64,000 bases of DNA, taken from positions 244,369 to 308,368 of the forward strand of contig CAVXBV010000012.1 in the NCBI GenBank assembly GCA_963760125.1. The letters are read 5' to 3'. Shown one piece after another: positions 56,746-63,999 of the stretch. This stretch comes from RYN-111 sp963760125 (lineage in GTDB: Bacteria; Actinomycetota; Actinomycetes; Mycobacteriales; SCTD01). The notes below the pieces were generated by a model, which worked only from the letters and a program-made list of their open reading frames with translations, did no database searches and was not told the origin of the DNA. The translations under genes and the position numbers were made by a program. The stretch's first letter is position 1, and each line of letters opens with the position of its first letter.

Positions 56746-56997
56746 TCAGGCAGTTCTCGCGCTCGGCACGGCTCCCGACGCGACCATGGCGTCCAGCTCC
56801 ACGACCCGGATCCTGAGCATCGTCGGCCCCACGCGATAGGCCACGAGCTTGCCGGCCGCGACGTACCGGCGAACGGTCTTGGTGCTGCAGCGAAGTCGCG
56901 CCGCAGCCTCCTGGACCGTAAGATACGGGGCATCGTCCGCCGAGCCGCTACTAGGCCCGAGCCCACCACCGCGAGGGTCCGCGCTGCGCGAGCTCAT
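56746..56997 (-). CDS. Excisionase-like helix-turn-helix protein
   Basis: This 83-aa protein has a Ser/Gly-rich N-terminus, then LTVQEAAARLRCSTKTVRRYVAAGKLVAYRVGPTMLRIRVVELDAMV, the MerR-like winged helix of Xis-type and regulatory proteins (helix 2 RCSTKTVRRYVAAGKL). It overlaps the upstream HTH gene as ATGA, so both are translated together. It probably directs excision or regulates transfer; the DNA target is unknown. Confidence 0.78.
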   Translation of the reverse strand: MSSRSADPRGGGLGPSSGSADDAPYLTVQEAAARLRCSTKTVRRYVAAGKLVAYRVGPTMLRIRVVELDAMVASGAVPSARTA

Positions 56998-57188
56998 GCG
57001 CGAGGCACCGAGACGGAGGGGTCTGCCTCATGCCGACAGGCCGAGACGAACGCGTCGAGGTCATTGCTGTCGATGCGGATGTGCTTGCCGAGCTTGATGA
57101 CAGCGATCCTGCGTTCGGTGCGTAGGCGTCGGATGAACCGGACGCTGGTGCCGAGCCGGTCGGCGGCTTGTTCGACGGTGAGCAACAT
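56994..57188 (-). CDS. Second excisionase-like helix-turn-helix protein
   Basis: This 64-aa protein reads LLTVEQAADRLGTSVRFIRRLRTERRIAVIKLGKHIRIDSNDLDAFVS, again a MerR-like winged helix found in excisionases. I chose the ATG at 57188 because GAAGGAG lies 6 nt upstream; the open frame to 57203 uses that Shine-Dalgarno as codons. Two different Xis-like proteins in tandem is uncommon. One may be the excisionase and the other a regulator of transfer genes. Confidence 0.78.
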   Translation of the reverse strand: MLLTVEQAADRLGTSVRFIRRLRTERRIAVIKLGKHIRIDSNDLDAFVSACRHEADPSVSVPRA

Positions 57189-57535
57189 GGGGTTCTCCTT
57201 CAAACGCGGCAGTCTCAGGTCGGGCCTGTCGGTCGGTGGGTTCTTGATCTCACGTATCTGGTAGGTGCGCGAACGCCCCGACCGTGACCGTGAGAGCGCG
57301 TTTCGGTGTGTCTGGGGCGGTCTGGGTGTGCGCGGAGGTGTGCAGGTCGTTCTGAGTCGGTCTGGTTCGCAGCGACCGTGGAGCAGGTGTTATCCGATCG
57401 TGACCGGCTGGGCTTTCTGCGGTCCCTATAGGGGATGTGGGCACGGGACGGTCGAACACGCGGATGCGCGGCAACCTGCGTCCTCTCCCCCTCGTTCGGC
57501 GCCCGACGCGGTGCCCGCTGCAGCGCCCGTTGTGG
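57189..57535. other. Non-coding gap between the HTH pair and the relaxase gene
   Basis: These 347 bp hold the Shine-Dalgarno and probable promoter of the HTH pair at the left end and the 3' side of the relaxase gene at the right. Short open frames occur on both strands, but none has a ribosome site or family-like sequence. I see no strong hairpin or repeat. Confidence 0.4.
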
Positions 57536-60500
57536 TCAGCGGCTGAGGCCGGGGGTGTCGCGGCCGGGCGGCTCGTAGGGCGGTTGCCAGCTGGGTCGGT
57601 GGGGTGCTGGTCGAGATGCGAGCAGTCCCTGGCGTGCCTGTCGCGCCGCAGCCTGGGCGGCGTGTGTTCCGGGGGCGGGTCGGGGGTCGGCGAGGTCGAC
57701 GACCGGACGCAGGGCGGCGAGGGTCTCGCTCAGGGAGGGGCGTTGCCGGGCGGCCTCGGCGTCGCGGCGGGCGCGGTCCTGCCGTGCGGCGAGGACCGTC
57801 GCGTCGTCGAGGGCGCGTTCGGTGTGCAGCAGGCGGGTCTGCAGCTCGCTGAGCTCCTCGCGTTGGGTGTCGAGCGTGCGGTTGAAATCCCGGCGCCGGC
57901 CGGGGATCCAACGCGGGCTGCTCTGCAGGTCGGTCTCCAGGGTCCGGGTGGAGGCCCACAGTTGCTGCTGCCGCTCGCGGAGGGCCCGCTGTTCGGTGCG
58001 GAGCTGCTCGATACGTTCGAGGGTCTGCTGGTGTTCGGGTGGCACGGGCAGGGGGGTGTCCCGGTCCCTGCGGGCTTGTTCTTTCTGCTGGCGGTCGAGC
58101 GTCTGGCTGTGGTCGCGGGCGGCGCGCCGCGCCGCGTCGAGGGCGGTGTGGGCGGCGTCCTGGGCGCCGCTGTGCTGCAGGGCCTGCCAGAGCACCTGGG
58201 TGGCCTGCTCGGCCACCTCGGCCGTGACCTCGGCGGTGACCTCAGCCGTGACCGGGGACCTCGTAGGTGCAGTACTCGGCTCCGCTGTGGGCGGCTCGAA
58301 CGGCAGCGGGTCCTGCTGGTAGCCCGCCGGGAGTTGCCCGCGCCGCCCCGACCGCCGGGGCACTTCGGGCGTTGGTGTCTCGGACGGGGGCGTCGCTGTG
58401 GTCTCCGGGGTGGTCCGCGGCTGCGAGTCGTCACGGTGTCCGTGTCCGTGTCGATGGTTGTGCGCGGGATCGGAGGCCGGGTCGGTGGTGATGTAGGCGT
58501 GGTTGCCATGCCGGCCGCGGGTCATCGCGACGTACAGATGCTCCCGATCCAGTCCGGGGCGGACGAGCACGATCCCGAGGTCAGCCGTTGCGCCTTGGGC
58601 GCTGTCGATGGTGGAGGCCCAGCCGTACTCGCAGTGCTGCTCCAAATACGCAGAGGGTAGGAGGGCCCGGCCCCGCCCGGTGAGGTCCTCCACGATGAGG
58701 CCGTCCTCAGGTCCGGGGCCTAGGACGCGGAACCGGTCGCCGTTGCGGACGTGCCCCTCGGAGACCGTGCTGTTCAGGAGGAGGGTGCGGTCGTTGCGGC
58801 GGGTCCGCAGCAGGTCCCCGGCCTGCCACGACCGCCCGTCCGACGTGGTGACCGGGCCGGTGATCTCCCCGGCGTGCTGGGCTGCGGTGCGGGCAAGCCG
58901 GTTGAGGGCGTCCACGTCCAGGCGGGTCCGGGCGAGCATCAGCGCGTCCTGTCCGTCGGCGCGGGCCTGGCTCCAGTGCTCGAAGACGCTGGCCAGGGCC
59001 GTGTCGCTGTCCGCGCGCGGGTGCAGCCGCTCCTGTCGCTCGTATTCGGCCAGGCCTAGGGCGTCGCCCTGACGCAGTTGCAGGCTCGCAGCGCGCTCCC
59101 ACGGTGCGCTGAAGCGGTGGATCTGCTCCAGGCTGATCCCGTGACCGGCGTGGGCGAGGGCGGCGAGCATCCCGCCTGGTCCGTTGATGACGCCGATCTG
59201 GCTCGGGTCCCCGACCAGCACGATTTTCGCCGCGGCCTTCCCTGCGGCGGCGGTGAGCAGGTCGAGGTCCAAGGTGGAGGCCATCGAGGCTTCGTCGACG
59301 ATCACGACGGTCCGGTCATCCAGGCCCGTCCACGTGCGCTCTGCCGCTGAGATCTGGTCGGGGTGCTGGTGGTTGTGGAGCCATTTCGCGAGCGTGTCCG
59401 CACGCTCGCCGGTCGCCTCCGCGAGCTCAGCGGCGGCGCGGGCCGACGGGGCGAGCCCGACCACCCGGTACCCGGCCCCCTGCCAAGCCCGGGACGCGAC
59501 GCCCAGGGTGCTGGTCTTACCCGCCCCCGCAGGCGCGGTCAGCACGGACAGGAAGTCCCCACCACCGGTCAGCTGCTGGACTGCCCGCTGCTGCCCCGCA
59601 TCCAACCCCGCAACCGAGACGTGCGACGCCGGGGCTGCAGCCTGGGAGATGTCGCCAGGGGCAGGGATGTTCGCGCTGGCGTCCTCGCGAGCAGCCGGCA
59701 GAACGGCTTCGAGGTGCTGGGGGGCGACGGTGCCGTAGCCGCGGCCTTTGCCGCGGCGGGCCAGGCTCAAGATCCGGTTCTCAGCCTGTAGGACCTCCAA
59801 GCTGGCGTAACGGGCGTCCGACGCGCGAGGCGTGAGGTCCCGCGCCGGCTGACCCACCGGGATCGCCTCCACCAAGGCGAGGGCCACGTCGGTGAGCTGC
59901 TCGACCCGCGCCACAACCTGCAAGGCGGTCAGGCCCTGGGTGGGGAGGTGCGCGGCGACCTGCCCGGCCAGGTCGGTCCGGCTGAACACCGCTGCTCGGC
60001 GGCCCGCCCCCAGCAGCGCCGCCCGGGCGATGTCCTCGTCATCACCGGCTCCGTCGCGGCTGACCGGGTGTGGGTTGACGGGGTTGGGGGTGATGGGGTC
60101 TTGCCCACGCGGCTCGGGCAAGACCGTCTCGAGCAGTTGGGCAAGACTCTCAGCCCGGTCCGCTGACTCGCGGGGCGCTGGGACGCGGGTGCCAGCCGTG
60201 CCGCGGTCGCTGGTGCGGCGGCTGGTCAGGATGACCTTGGCGGCGTGTAGGAGCTTCCGTGGGGTCCAGCCGATCGTGGCGGCTTCTTCAGTCCAGGACT
60301 GCCGCAGGGTCATCAGCTCGGTGTGGGTCTTGCCCGGTCGGGTCTTGAGCACAGCGGTCTTGGTGACCCTTACGCGTTCGGCGGCTGTCAACGACCGGCC
60401 CATGAGTTTCTCGTACCCGACGATTTTCGGGCCGGCCTCAGCCTCAATAGCAATGGCCCTTTTCGACCACAATTTCAGGAGTTCTTGCGGGACTCCGACG

Positions 60501-61189
60501 ATTTCAGCCTGACCATCGATACTGACGGGCCCAAATTCGACTCCGAGACGAGCGTGCAGTTCATTTCGAAGGGCGGTTTGGTAAATCATCCCGGCTGCTT
60601 TTTTGTGGTCGAACATTTCCCGACCATCGAGGGACCGCCAGACCCCATCGGTGCACAGGGCCTTGTTCACGACCAGGGCGTGGGTGTGGAGCTGCGGGTC
60701 ACCTTCTCGACTGGTCCGATGGTCGAACAACGCGGCGGTGAGGCCGGCCGTAGCGATCTGCTCGACCCCGTCCGTGCCGCGGCGGGAGAAGCTCGCATGC
60801 GCTTCCAAGTACGCCAGCCCGGCCGTCACGGCCTCCTGATGCGCCGCCAACGCGGCGGCCGCGACCTGGTCGTTCCCCAGCGCCCAGAGGGAACTCACGC
60901 TTTTGGGGGCGCTGAACGTGAGGTCGAACCCCGTGACGCCATCGGTCCGCCACGCCCTCCCGAGCCGCTCCCCCGTCCCAGGGTGCAGGGCCCGGCCGAA
61001 CAGGGCCTCAAGCTGCTGCTCGGTCACCCTCGACCCGGGCTCCAAGCCCAGCGCCGGCAACCCGGCCCCGGTCCAGCGGCCCGGCGCCTCCCCGATCCCG
61101 AGGTAGTAGTCCGTAGCCCGGCACGCGACCGAGTCCGTGTAGTACCGCCACGAACTCGTCTTGACCTTGCCCGAACTCAGCACCCACAT
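57536..61189 (-). CDS. MobF-family relaxase-helicase (TraA/TrwC-like)
   Basis: This 1217-aa conjugation initiator nicks oriT and unwinds the strand. The N-terminal relaxase has tyrosine pairs SSWRYYTDSVA (Y16, Y17) and TDYYLG (Y28, Y29), GFDLTFSAPKSVSSLWAL and the histidine triad H157, H168, H170 in FDHRTSREGDPQLHTHALVVN. The RecD-like helicase has Walker A LTAPAGAGKTSTLG (Lys558), VVIVDEASMAS and VLVGDPSQIG. A Pro/Thr-rich linker with TAEVTAEVTAEV and a long charged coiled-coil tail (QKEQARRDRDTP to the end) follow. The ATG at 61189 fits the family start MWVLSSGKVKTSSW. No coupling protein is in the window. Confidence 0.93.
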   Translation of the reverse strand: MWVLSSGKVKTSSWRYYTDSVACRATDYYLGIGEAPGRWTGAGLPALGLEPGSRVTEQQLEALFGRALHPGTGERLGRAWRTDGVTGFDLTFSAPKSVSSLWALGNDQVAAAALAAHQEAVTAGLAYLEAHASFSRRGTDGVEQIATAGLTAALFDHRTSREGDPQLHTHALVVNKALCTDGVWRSLDGREMFDHKKAAGMIYQTALRNELHARLGVEFGPVSIDGQAEIVGVPQELLKLWSKRAIAIEAEAGPKIVGYEKLMGRSLTAAERVRVTKTAVLKTRPGKTHTELMTLRQSWTEEAATIGWTPRKLLHAAKVILTSRRTSDRGTAGTRVPAPRESADRAESLAQLLETVLPEPRGQDPITPNPVNPHPVSRDGAGDDEDIARAALLGAGRRAAVFSRTDLAGQVAAHLPTQGLTALQVVARVEQLTDVALALVEAIPVGQPARDLTPRASDARYASLEVLQAENRILSLARRGKGRGYGTVAPQHLEAVLPAAREDASANIPAPGDISQAAAPASHVSVAGLDAGQQRAVQQLTGGGDFLSVLTAPAGAGKTSTLGVASRAWQGAGYRVVGLAPSARAAAELAEATGERADTLAKWLHNHQHPDQISAAERTWTGLDDRTVVIVDEASMASTLDLDLLTAAAGKAAAKIVLVGDPSQIGVINGPGGMLAALAHAGHGISLEQIHRFSAPWERAASLQLRQGDALGLAEYERQERLHPRADSDTALASVFEHWSQARADGQDALMLARTRLDVDALNRLARTAAQHAGEITGPVTTSDGRSWQAGDLLRTRRNDRTLLLNSTVSEGHVRNGDRFRVLGPGPEDGLIVEDLTGRGRALLPSAYLEQHCEYGWASTIDSAQGATADLGIVLVRPGLDREHLYVAMTRGRHGNHAYITTDPASDPAHNHRHGHGHRDDSQPRTTPETTATPPSETPTPEVPRRSGRRGQLPAGYQQDPLPFEPPTAEPSTAPTRSPVTAEVTAEVTAEVAEQATQVLWQALQHSGAQDAAHTALDAARRAARDHSQTLDRQQKEQARRDRDTPLPVPPEHQQTLERIEQLRTEQRALRERQQQLWASTRTLETDLQSSPRWIPGRRRDFNRTLDTQREELSELQTRLLHTERALDDATVLAARQDRARRDAEAARQRPSLSETLAALRPVVDLADPRPAPGTHAAQAAARQARQGLLASRPAPHRPSWQPPYEPPGRDTPGLSR

Positions 61190-61406
61190 CACGCCCCAAC
61201 GCCGAAATCCCAACGTTGGCAACCGTACATTCCCCGAATGCACATGTCTGCCAAATCTGCACGTGAGTTTCGTACATCGATCGCGCCATTGAGCATTGCC
61301 AGTGATTGATGGTTCGTGACGGTAAAGAATGGTCACCAGCAGTCATCAAACTATTTTGAGTCCGACTCGAGGCAGTTCATCCTGGCGATGCCACATCGAG
61401 AACTCT

Positions 61407-61446
61407 CGGTGCATCGGGTGCACCGCACAGGTCGTGACGACACGAC
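61407..61446. other. Two adjacent hairpins in the gap upstream of the relaxase; oriT candidate
   Basis: CGGTGCA pairs with TGCACCG (61407-61425) and GTCGTG pairs with CACGAC (61431-61446). They lie in the 500-bp gene-free, lower-GC stretch 61190-61690 before the relaxase start, where MobF origins are often found. No nic site could be identified. Nothing else in that stretch is convincing apart from repeat copy A at its end. Confidence 0.3.
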
Positions 61447-61570
61447 ATCGTCTTGGCTTGTCCGTCGGTCGTTCACGGTGGCGCACCCGAGGGGCTTGAC
61501 CAGGTCCGCGACATCGAAGAACGCGTCGGTGCAGCGACTCTGATCACCGGCAGGCATATCCGTGGTGAGC

Positions 61571-61661
61571 AAGTGCCGTCGGCCAGGTCGCTGTCGGTCG
61601 CTGAGTAGCGACGCACTATCACTGTCCGATGCGACGCATTCCGTGATGACGAGCCGGCCCT
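61571..61661 (+). repeat. Interspersed element, copy A
   Basis: This is the first of three copies of a ~96-bp non-coding element. It shares GTGCCG near its start, GAGTAGC, CGCACTATCACTGTCC in the middle and TGATGACGAGCCGGCCCT at its end with copies B and C. It lies 34 bp before the lipoprotein gene at 61695. Its last part contains ATG ACG AGC CGG CCC, opening a 14-codon peptide MTSRPFFAVRLALS that ends 4 bp before that gene. Confidence 0.6.
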
Positions 61662-61682
61662 TCTTCGCGGTGCGATTGGCCC

Positions 61683-61688
61683 TATCTT
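61683..61688 (+). promoter_or_regulatory. -10-like hexamer (TATCTT) for the lipoprotein at 61695
   Basis: GGCCCTATCTT is followed by 6 nt and then the ATG at 61695. It resembles GGCCCTACCGT at the end of repeats B and C, so the repeat may carry a promoter -10. Confidence 0.4.
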
Positions 61689-61694
61689 GACGCT

Positions 61695-62117
61695 ATGCGC
61701 TCGGTGAGACGCCTTGCAGGCTTGGCCGCTGCCCTCGCGGTCTTAGGCGGCTCGGGCTGCGCCAGCAGCGACAACGGTAAGTGCGAGGTCGGGGAGAGCC
61801 CGTCCCTATCTGTGCGCCTTGCCCCTGCACCGGCGATGACGACGCAGACTCTGTTCGGGGGACAGTCGTCCACGGTGATCCTGGTGGGCACCCACGGCGA
61901 GAGCCTGTTCAGCCCGGCGGTCTCGCCAGAGGGGCCGATGGTTGGTAGTTCCGTCGCGCTCAACGCCCTGACTCTCGTCCGGCGAGGCACGGTGAAGGTG
62001 ACCGCTGAGGATGCGCAGGGCAAGCCCTTCCAGGCCACCGTGATCGTCGACTGCCGACAACATGAGACTCGTCGCGGACAAGTGCCACGGGTCGGCCATC
62101 ACGGCTCAGGTGAGTAG
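61695..62117 (+). CDS. Small lipoprotein of unknown function
   Basis: This 140-aa protein has a signal peptide MRSVRRLAGLAAALAVLGG and lipobox GSGC (Cys22). The mature part is beta-rich (SLSVRLAPAPAMTTQTLFGGQSSTVILVGTHGESLFSPAVSP, VRRGTVKVTAEDAQGKPFQATVIVDC), suggesting an Ig- or beta-sandwich-like fold. Cys30 and the Cys of VDCRQ could form a disulfide. The start follows TATCTT by 6 nt with no Shine-Dalgarno. It lies between the relaxase region and other small exported proteins and is framed by repeat copies A and B. I do not recognise a family; entry exclusion or surface masking by the mobile element is one possibility. Confidence 0.6.
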   Translation: MRSVRRLAGLAAALAVLGGSGCASSDNGKCEVGESPSLSVRLAPAPAMTTQTLFGGQSSTVILVGTHGESLFSPAVSPEGPMVGSSVALNALTLVRRGTVKVTAEDAQGKPFQATVIVDCRQHETRRGQVPRVGHHGSGE

Positions 62118-62220
62118 AGCCGGACTACGTCGGTTAGGCCGCCGCACACGATTGATCAGGAGCCCCACCGTTTGCCGGCCTTGACGGAACCTGAAGGACA
62201 TACGGGCCGTCGAAGCCCAC

Positions 62221-62556
62221 ATGAACCCGACACTCCTGATCGCAGCCCTACTAATGGCCTCTGGATGCGCTGGCGGCCAAACGGCGACTTCAGAGCCGTC
62301 GCCATCTCAATCCCCGGGCTCTGGCCTCGTGCTGCTGAACGACACGCAGAGCACAGTGTCACTGTCGGGTTGCCAGGGCTGCGACGGAGGGGTCGAGATG
62401 AAGCCTGGCGATCGCCATGCCTTCGAGCTGAAGGAGAACACGATCACTGTGCGCCTATCTTCGGCCGAAACCACATCGTGCTTGGTAGTGGTCAACGGCG
62501 TGGGCAACGGCGACCTTCTGCTCCGCGCGTCAGAGGCGCGCGCAGGGGCTTGCTAG
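62221..62556 (+). CDS. Second small lipoprotein of unknown function
   Basis: This 111-aa protein has MNPTLLIAALLMASGCAGGQ, a short signal peptide with lipobox MASGC (Cys16). A Ser/Thr/Pro-rich linker follows, then a small beta-like domain GLVLLNDTQSTVSLSGCQGCDGGVEMKPGDRHAFELKENTITVRL with a C-x2-C pair, ending SCLVVVNGVGNGDLLLRASEARAGAC. Four mature cysteines suggest disulfides. No Shine-Dalgarno is evident. It precedes repeat copy B. It resembles no family I can name. Confidence 0.6.
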   Translation: MNPTLLIAALLMASGCAGGQTATSEPSPSQSPGSGLVLLNDTQSTVSLSGCQGCDGGVEMKPGDRHAFELKENTITVRLSSAETTSCLVVVNGVGNGDLLLRASEARAGAC

Positions 62557-62578
62557 TGAACAGCTAGGCAGGCCGCAG

Positions 62579-62674
62579 AAGTGCCGCTGCCCGAGCTCGT
62601 CAGCACCTGTGGATAAGGCCGCGCTATCGCGGTGCGAGGTGGACCGGACGCTGATGACGAGCCGGCCCTACCGT
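62579..62674 (+). repeat. Interspersed element, copy B
   Basis: This is the second copy, 1,008 bp after copy A. It keeps GTGCCGCTG, CCGAGCTCGTC, GCTATCGCGGTG and TGATGACGAGCCGGCCCTACCGT. A perfect CCGCG-CTAT-CGCGG hairpin lies in its centre. It starts 22 bp after the stop of the lipoprotein at 62221. Its 3' end opens the frame at 62654. Confidence 0.6.
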
Positions 62675-62824
62675 TATCTCGTGGGATGGGCGGCGAGACT
62701 CCGAGATCTAGACGATCGGGTCCTCGGTCGACCCATACCGGACGCGCGAACGCGTGCCGCTCGTCTGTTGAACCCTGTGCCCGGCCCTCTTCACCTTCCG
62801 GGACCGGCCCTCTCCGTCATCTAG
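62654..62824 (+). CDS. Possible 56-aa Arg-rich protein starting in repeat B
   Basis: An ATG inside repeat B opens MTSRPYRYLVGWAARLRDLDDRVLGRP..., Arg/Leu/Pro-rich and basic. An alternative start is the GTG at 62681, which is 6 nt after TACCGT (the leaderless spacing) and would give MGWAARLRDLDDRVL.... I do not recognise it, and it could be chance. The first five residues MTSRP are also encoded by repeats A and C at the same place. Confidence 0.3.
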   Translation: MTSRPYRYLVGWAARLRDLDDRVLGRPIPDARTRAARLLNPVPGPLHLPGPALSVI

Positions 62825-62858
62825 CAGGGACTTGATCAAGCGCGTCGAACATCTGAGC

Positions 62859-63677
62859 ATGCGAAGCCGTAGTGCACTGTCAGCCCTACTGGGTTTGGGC
62901 CTCCTAATCGCTTGCGCGGGGCAAGCAAGCGCTGCAGACGGACGGCATCTCAATCTCGTCGGCAGGGGTGGGTCGGCGTTCGTCGTGACCGCCTCGTCGG
63001 GCTGGAGGATCAACTTCGCGTCGGCAAGCGTGAGAGGCGGCACCCACTACGCGGGTGTGGCTCTAGAACTTCTCGGGCGGCCCGCCAACGATGGGCTCAC
63101 GACCCTGGTGGCGAAGATGCCCACCCGTCTCGGTGGCCCTCCCGCTGAGATGAAGGCCCTGGGCGCGACCGACTCCAGCCTTCCCAAGGGCAGCTACCTG
63201 CTAGTCCTCGTGGGCGATGGTGATGTGCAGGTGACGCTTCCCCTCAGCGGCGGCTCTGTGTCCCAACCCACTCAGACCACGAGCCGCTCCATTGCATTTC
63301 GTGAGGGCACGCTCCGGACGACGTGGTCCGGGGGCATGTACGCGGGGCACCTCGGGCTGCCCTTGCCCCAGGTCACGGATCCAATCGTGATGACCAAGTT
63401 CGTAGAAGTGGACGCTGCACGACCGCAGACGAACGATGAGGCGACCTGCGTCCGACGGGGGCCGGGTCTGTGTCCTCAGGCGTCGTCGGCGGCGTTCGGT
63501 ACAGCCCAGCAAACGACGAGCGGCGGCGGACAGACAACCGAGGTGGGCTTCTACGACGGCTACGACGGGATCGGCTCTGGCCGGAGCGACTTGATCAACT
63601 CGGTTGATTACCGAGGCACGGCCCAGCCTGCCTCGTTCTATGCGTCGGTGCTGACGGTAAGCGGACGCAACCGCTAG
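62859..63677 (+). CDS. Secreted protein of unknown function
   Basis: This 272-aa protein has a signal peptide MRSRSALSALLGLGLLIACAGQASA and then a mature beta-rich domain (RHLNLVGRGGSAFVVTASSGWRINFASASVRGG, GDVQVTLPLSGGSVSQP, LRTTWSGGMYAGHLGLPLP). It ends with a Gly/Ser/Thr-rich stretch and VGFYDGYDGIGSGRSDLINSVDYRGTAQPASFYASVLTV. A cysteine at the signal end (LIACAG) could instead be a lipobox-like site. The TTG at 62832 is an alternative start. Two CCGGCCCT motifs (62781, 62804), as in the tandem array, lie upstream. I recognise no family. Confidence 0.6.
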   Translation: MRSRSALSALLGLGLLIACAGQASAADGRHLNLVGRGGSAFVVTASSGWRINFASASVRGGTHYAGVALELLGRPANDGLTTLVAKMPTRLGGPPAEMKALGATDSSLPKGSYLLVLVGDGDVQVTLPLSGGSVSQPTQTTSRSIAFREGTLRTTWSGGMYAGHLGLPLPQVTDPIVMTKFVEVDAARPQTNDEATCVRRGPGLCPQASSAAFGTAQQTTSGGGQTTEVGFYDGYDGIGSGRSDLINSVDYRGTAQPASFYASVLTVSGRNR

Positions 63678-63692
63678 TCCCGCACCAAGGGT

Positions 63693-63788
63693 AGGTGCCG
63701 CTGGCCGAGCTCGTGGGTCCAGGTGAGTAGCCGCGCACTATCGCTGTCCCATGCGCCGCGGGCCGTGGTGACGAGCCGGCCCTACCGT
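63693..63788 (+). repeat. Interspersed element, copy C
   Basis: This is the third copy, 1,114 bp after copy B, starting 15 bp after the secreted-protein stop. It has GTGCCGCTGGCCGAGCTCGTG, GAGTAGC and CGCACTATCGCTGTCC, ending GTGACGAGCCGGCCCTACCGT. Its ends form an inverted repeat, GGCCGaGCTCGT with ACGAGC-CGGCC, with one extra A. It reads MTSRPYRLPDG before a stop and runs directly into the tandem array. Confidence 0.65.
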
Positions 63789-63999
63789 CTGCCGGACGGG
63801 TAACCGGCCCTACCGTCTGCCGGACGGGTAACCGGCCCTACCGTCTGCCGGACGGGTAACCGGCCCTACCGTCTGCCGGACGGGTAACCGGCCCTACCGT
63901 CTGCCGGACGGGTAACCGGCCCTACCGTCTGCCGGACGGGTAACCGGCCCTACCGTCTGCCGGACGGGTAACCGGCCCTACCGTCTGCCGGACGGGTAT
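63776..63999 (+). repeat. Tandem array of eight copies of a 28-bp unit
   Basis: The unit starts CCGGCCCTACCGTCTGCC and continues GGACGGGTAA. It begins at 63776 and recurs every 28 bp at 63804, 63832, 63860, 63888, 63916, 63944 and 63972. Copies are identical except the last, which ends GGGTAT at the window edge. CCGTC pairs with GACGG across TGCCG in each unit. There are no spacers, so it is not CRISPR. The array may continue past 64000. Confidence 0.9.

Noticed and set aside
57250..57546. Small genes between the HTH pair and the relaxase
   Set aside because: Open frames on both strands have no ribosome site, leaderless hexamer or recognisable sequence, and each is Arg/Pro-rich as expected by chance at this GC.
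55400..61189. Insertion sequence inside the element
   Set aside because: No transposase-like protein or terminal inverted repeats with target duplications were found. The integrase and relaxase explain mobility.
61316..61572. Small genes upstream of the relaxase
   Set aside because: Overlapping frames on both strands (73-75 codons) have no start signals. The local hairpins and lower GC fit a non-coding transfer or promoter region better.
61571..63788. Integron gene-cassette array with attC sites
   Set aside because: The elements have inverted ends with an extra base and separate small genes, but I find no GTTRRRY core or its complement and no integron-type integrase. The integrase present is a phage-type tyrosine recombinase next to a tRNA remnant.
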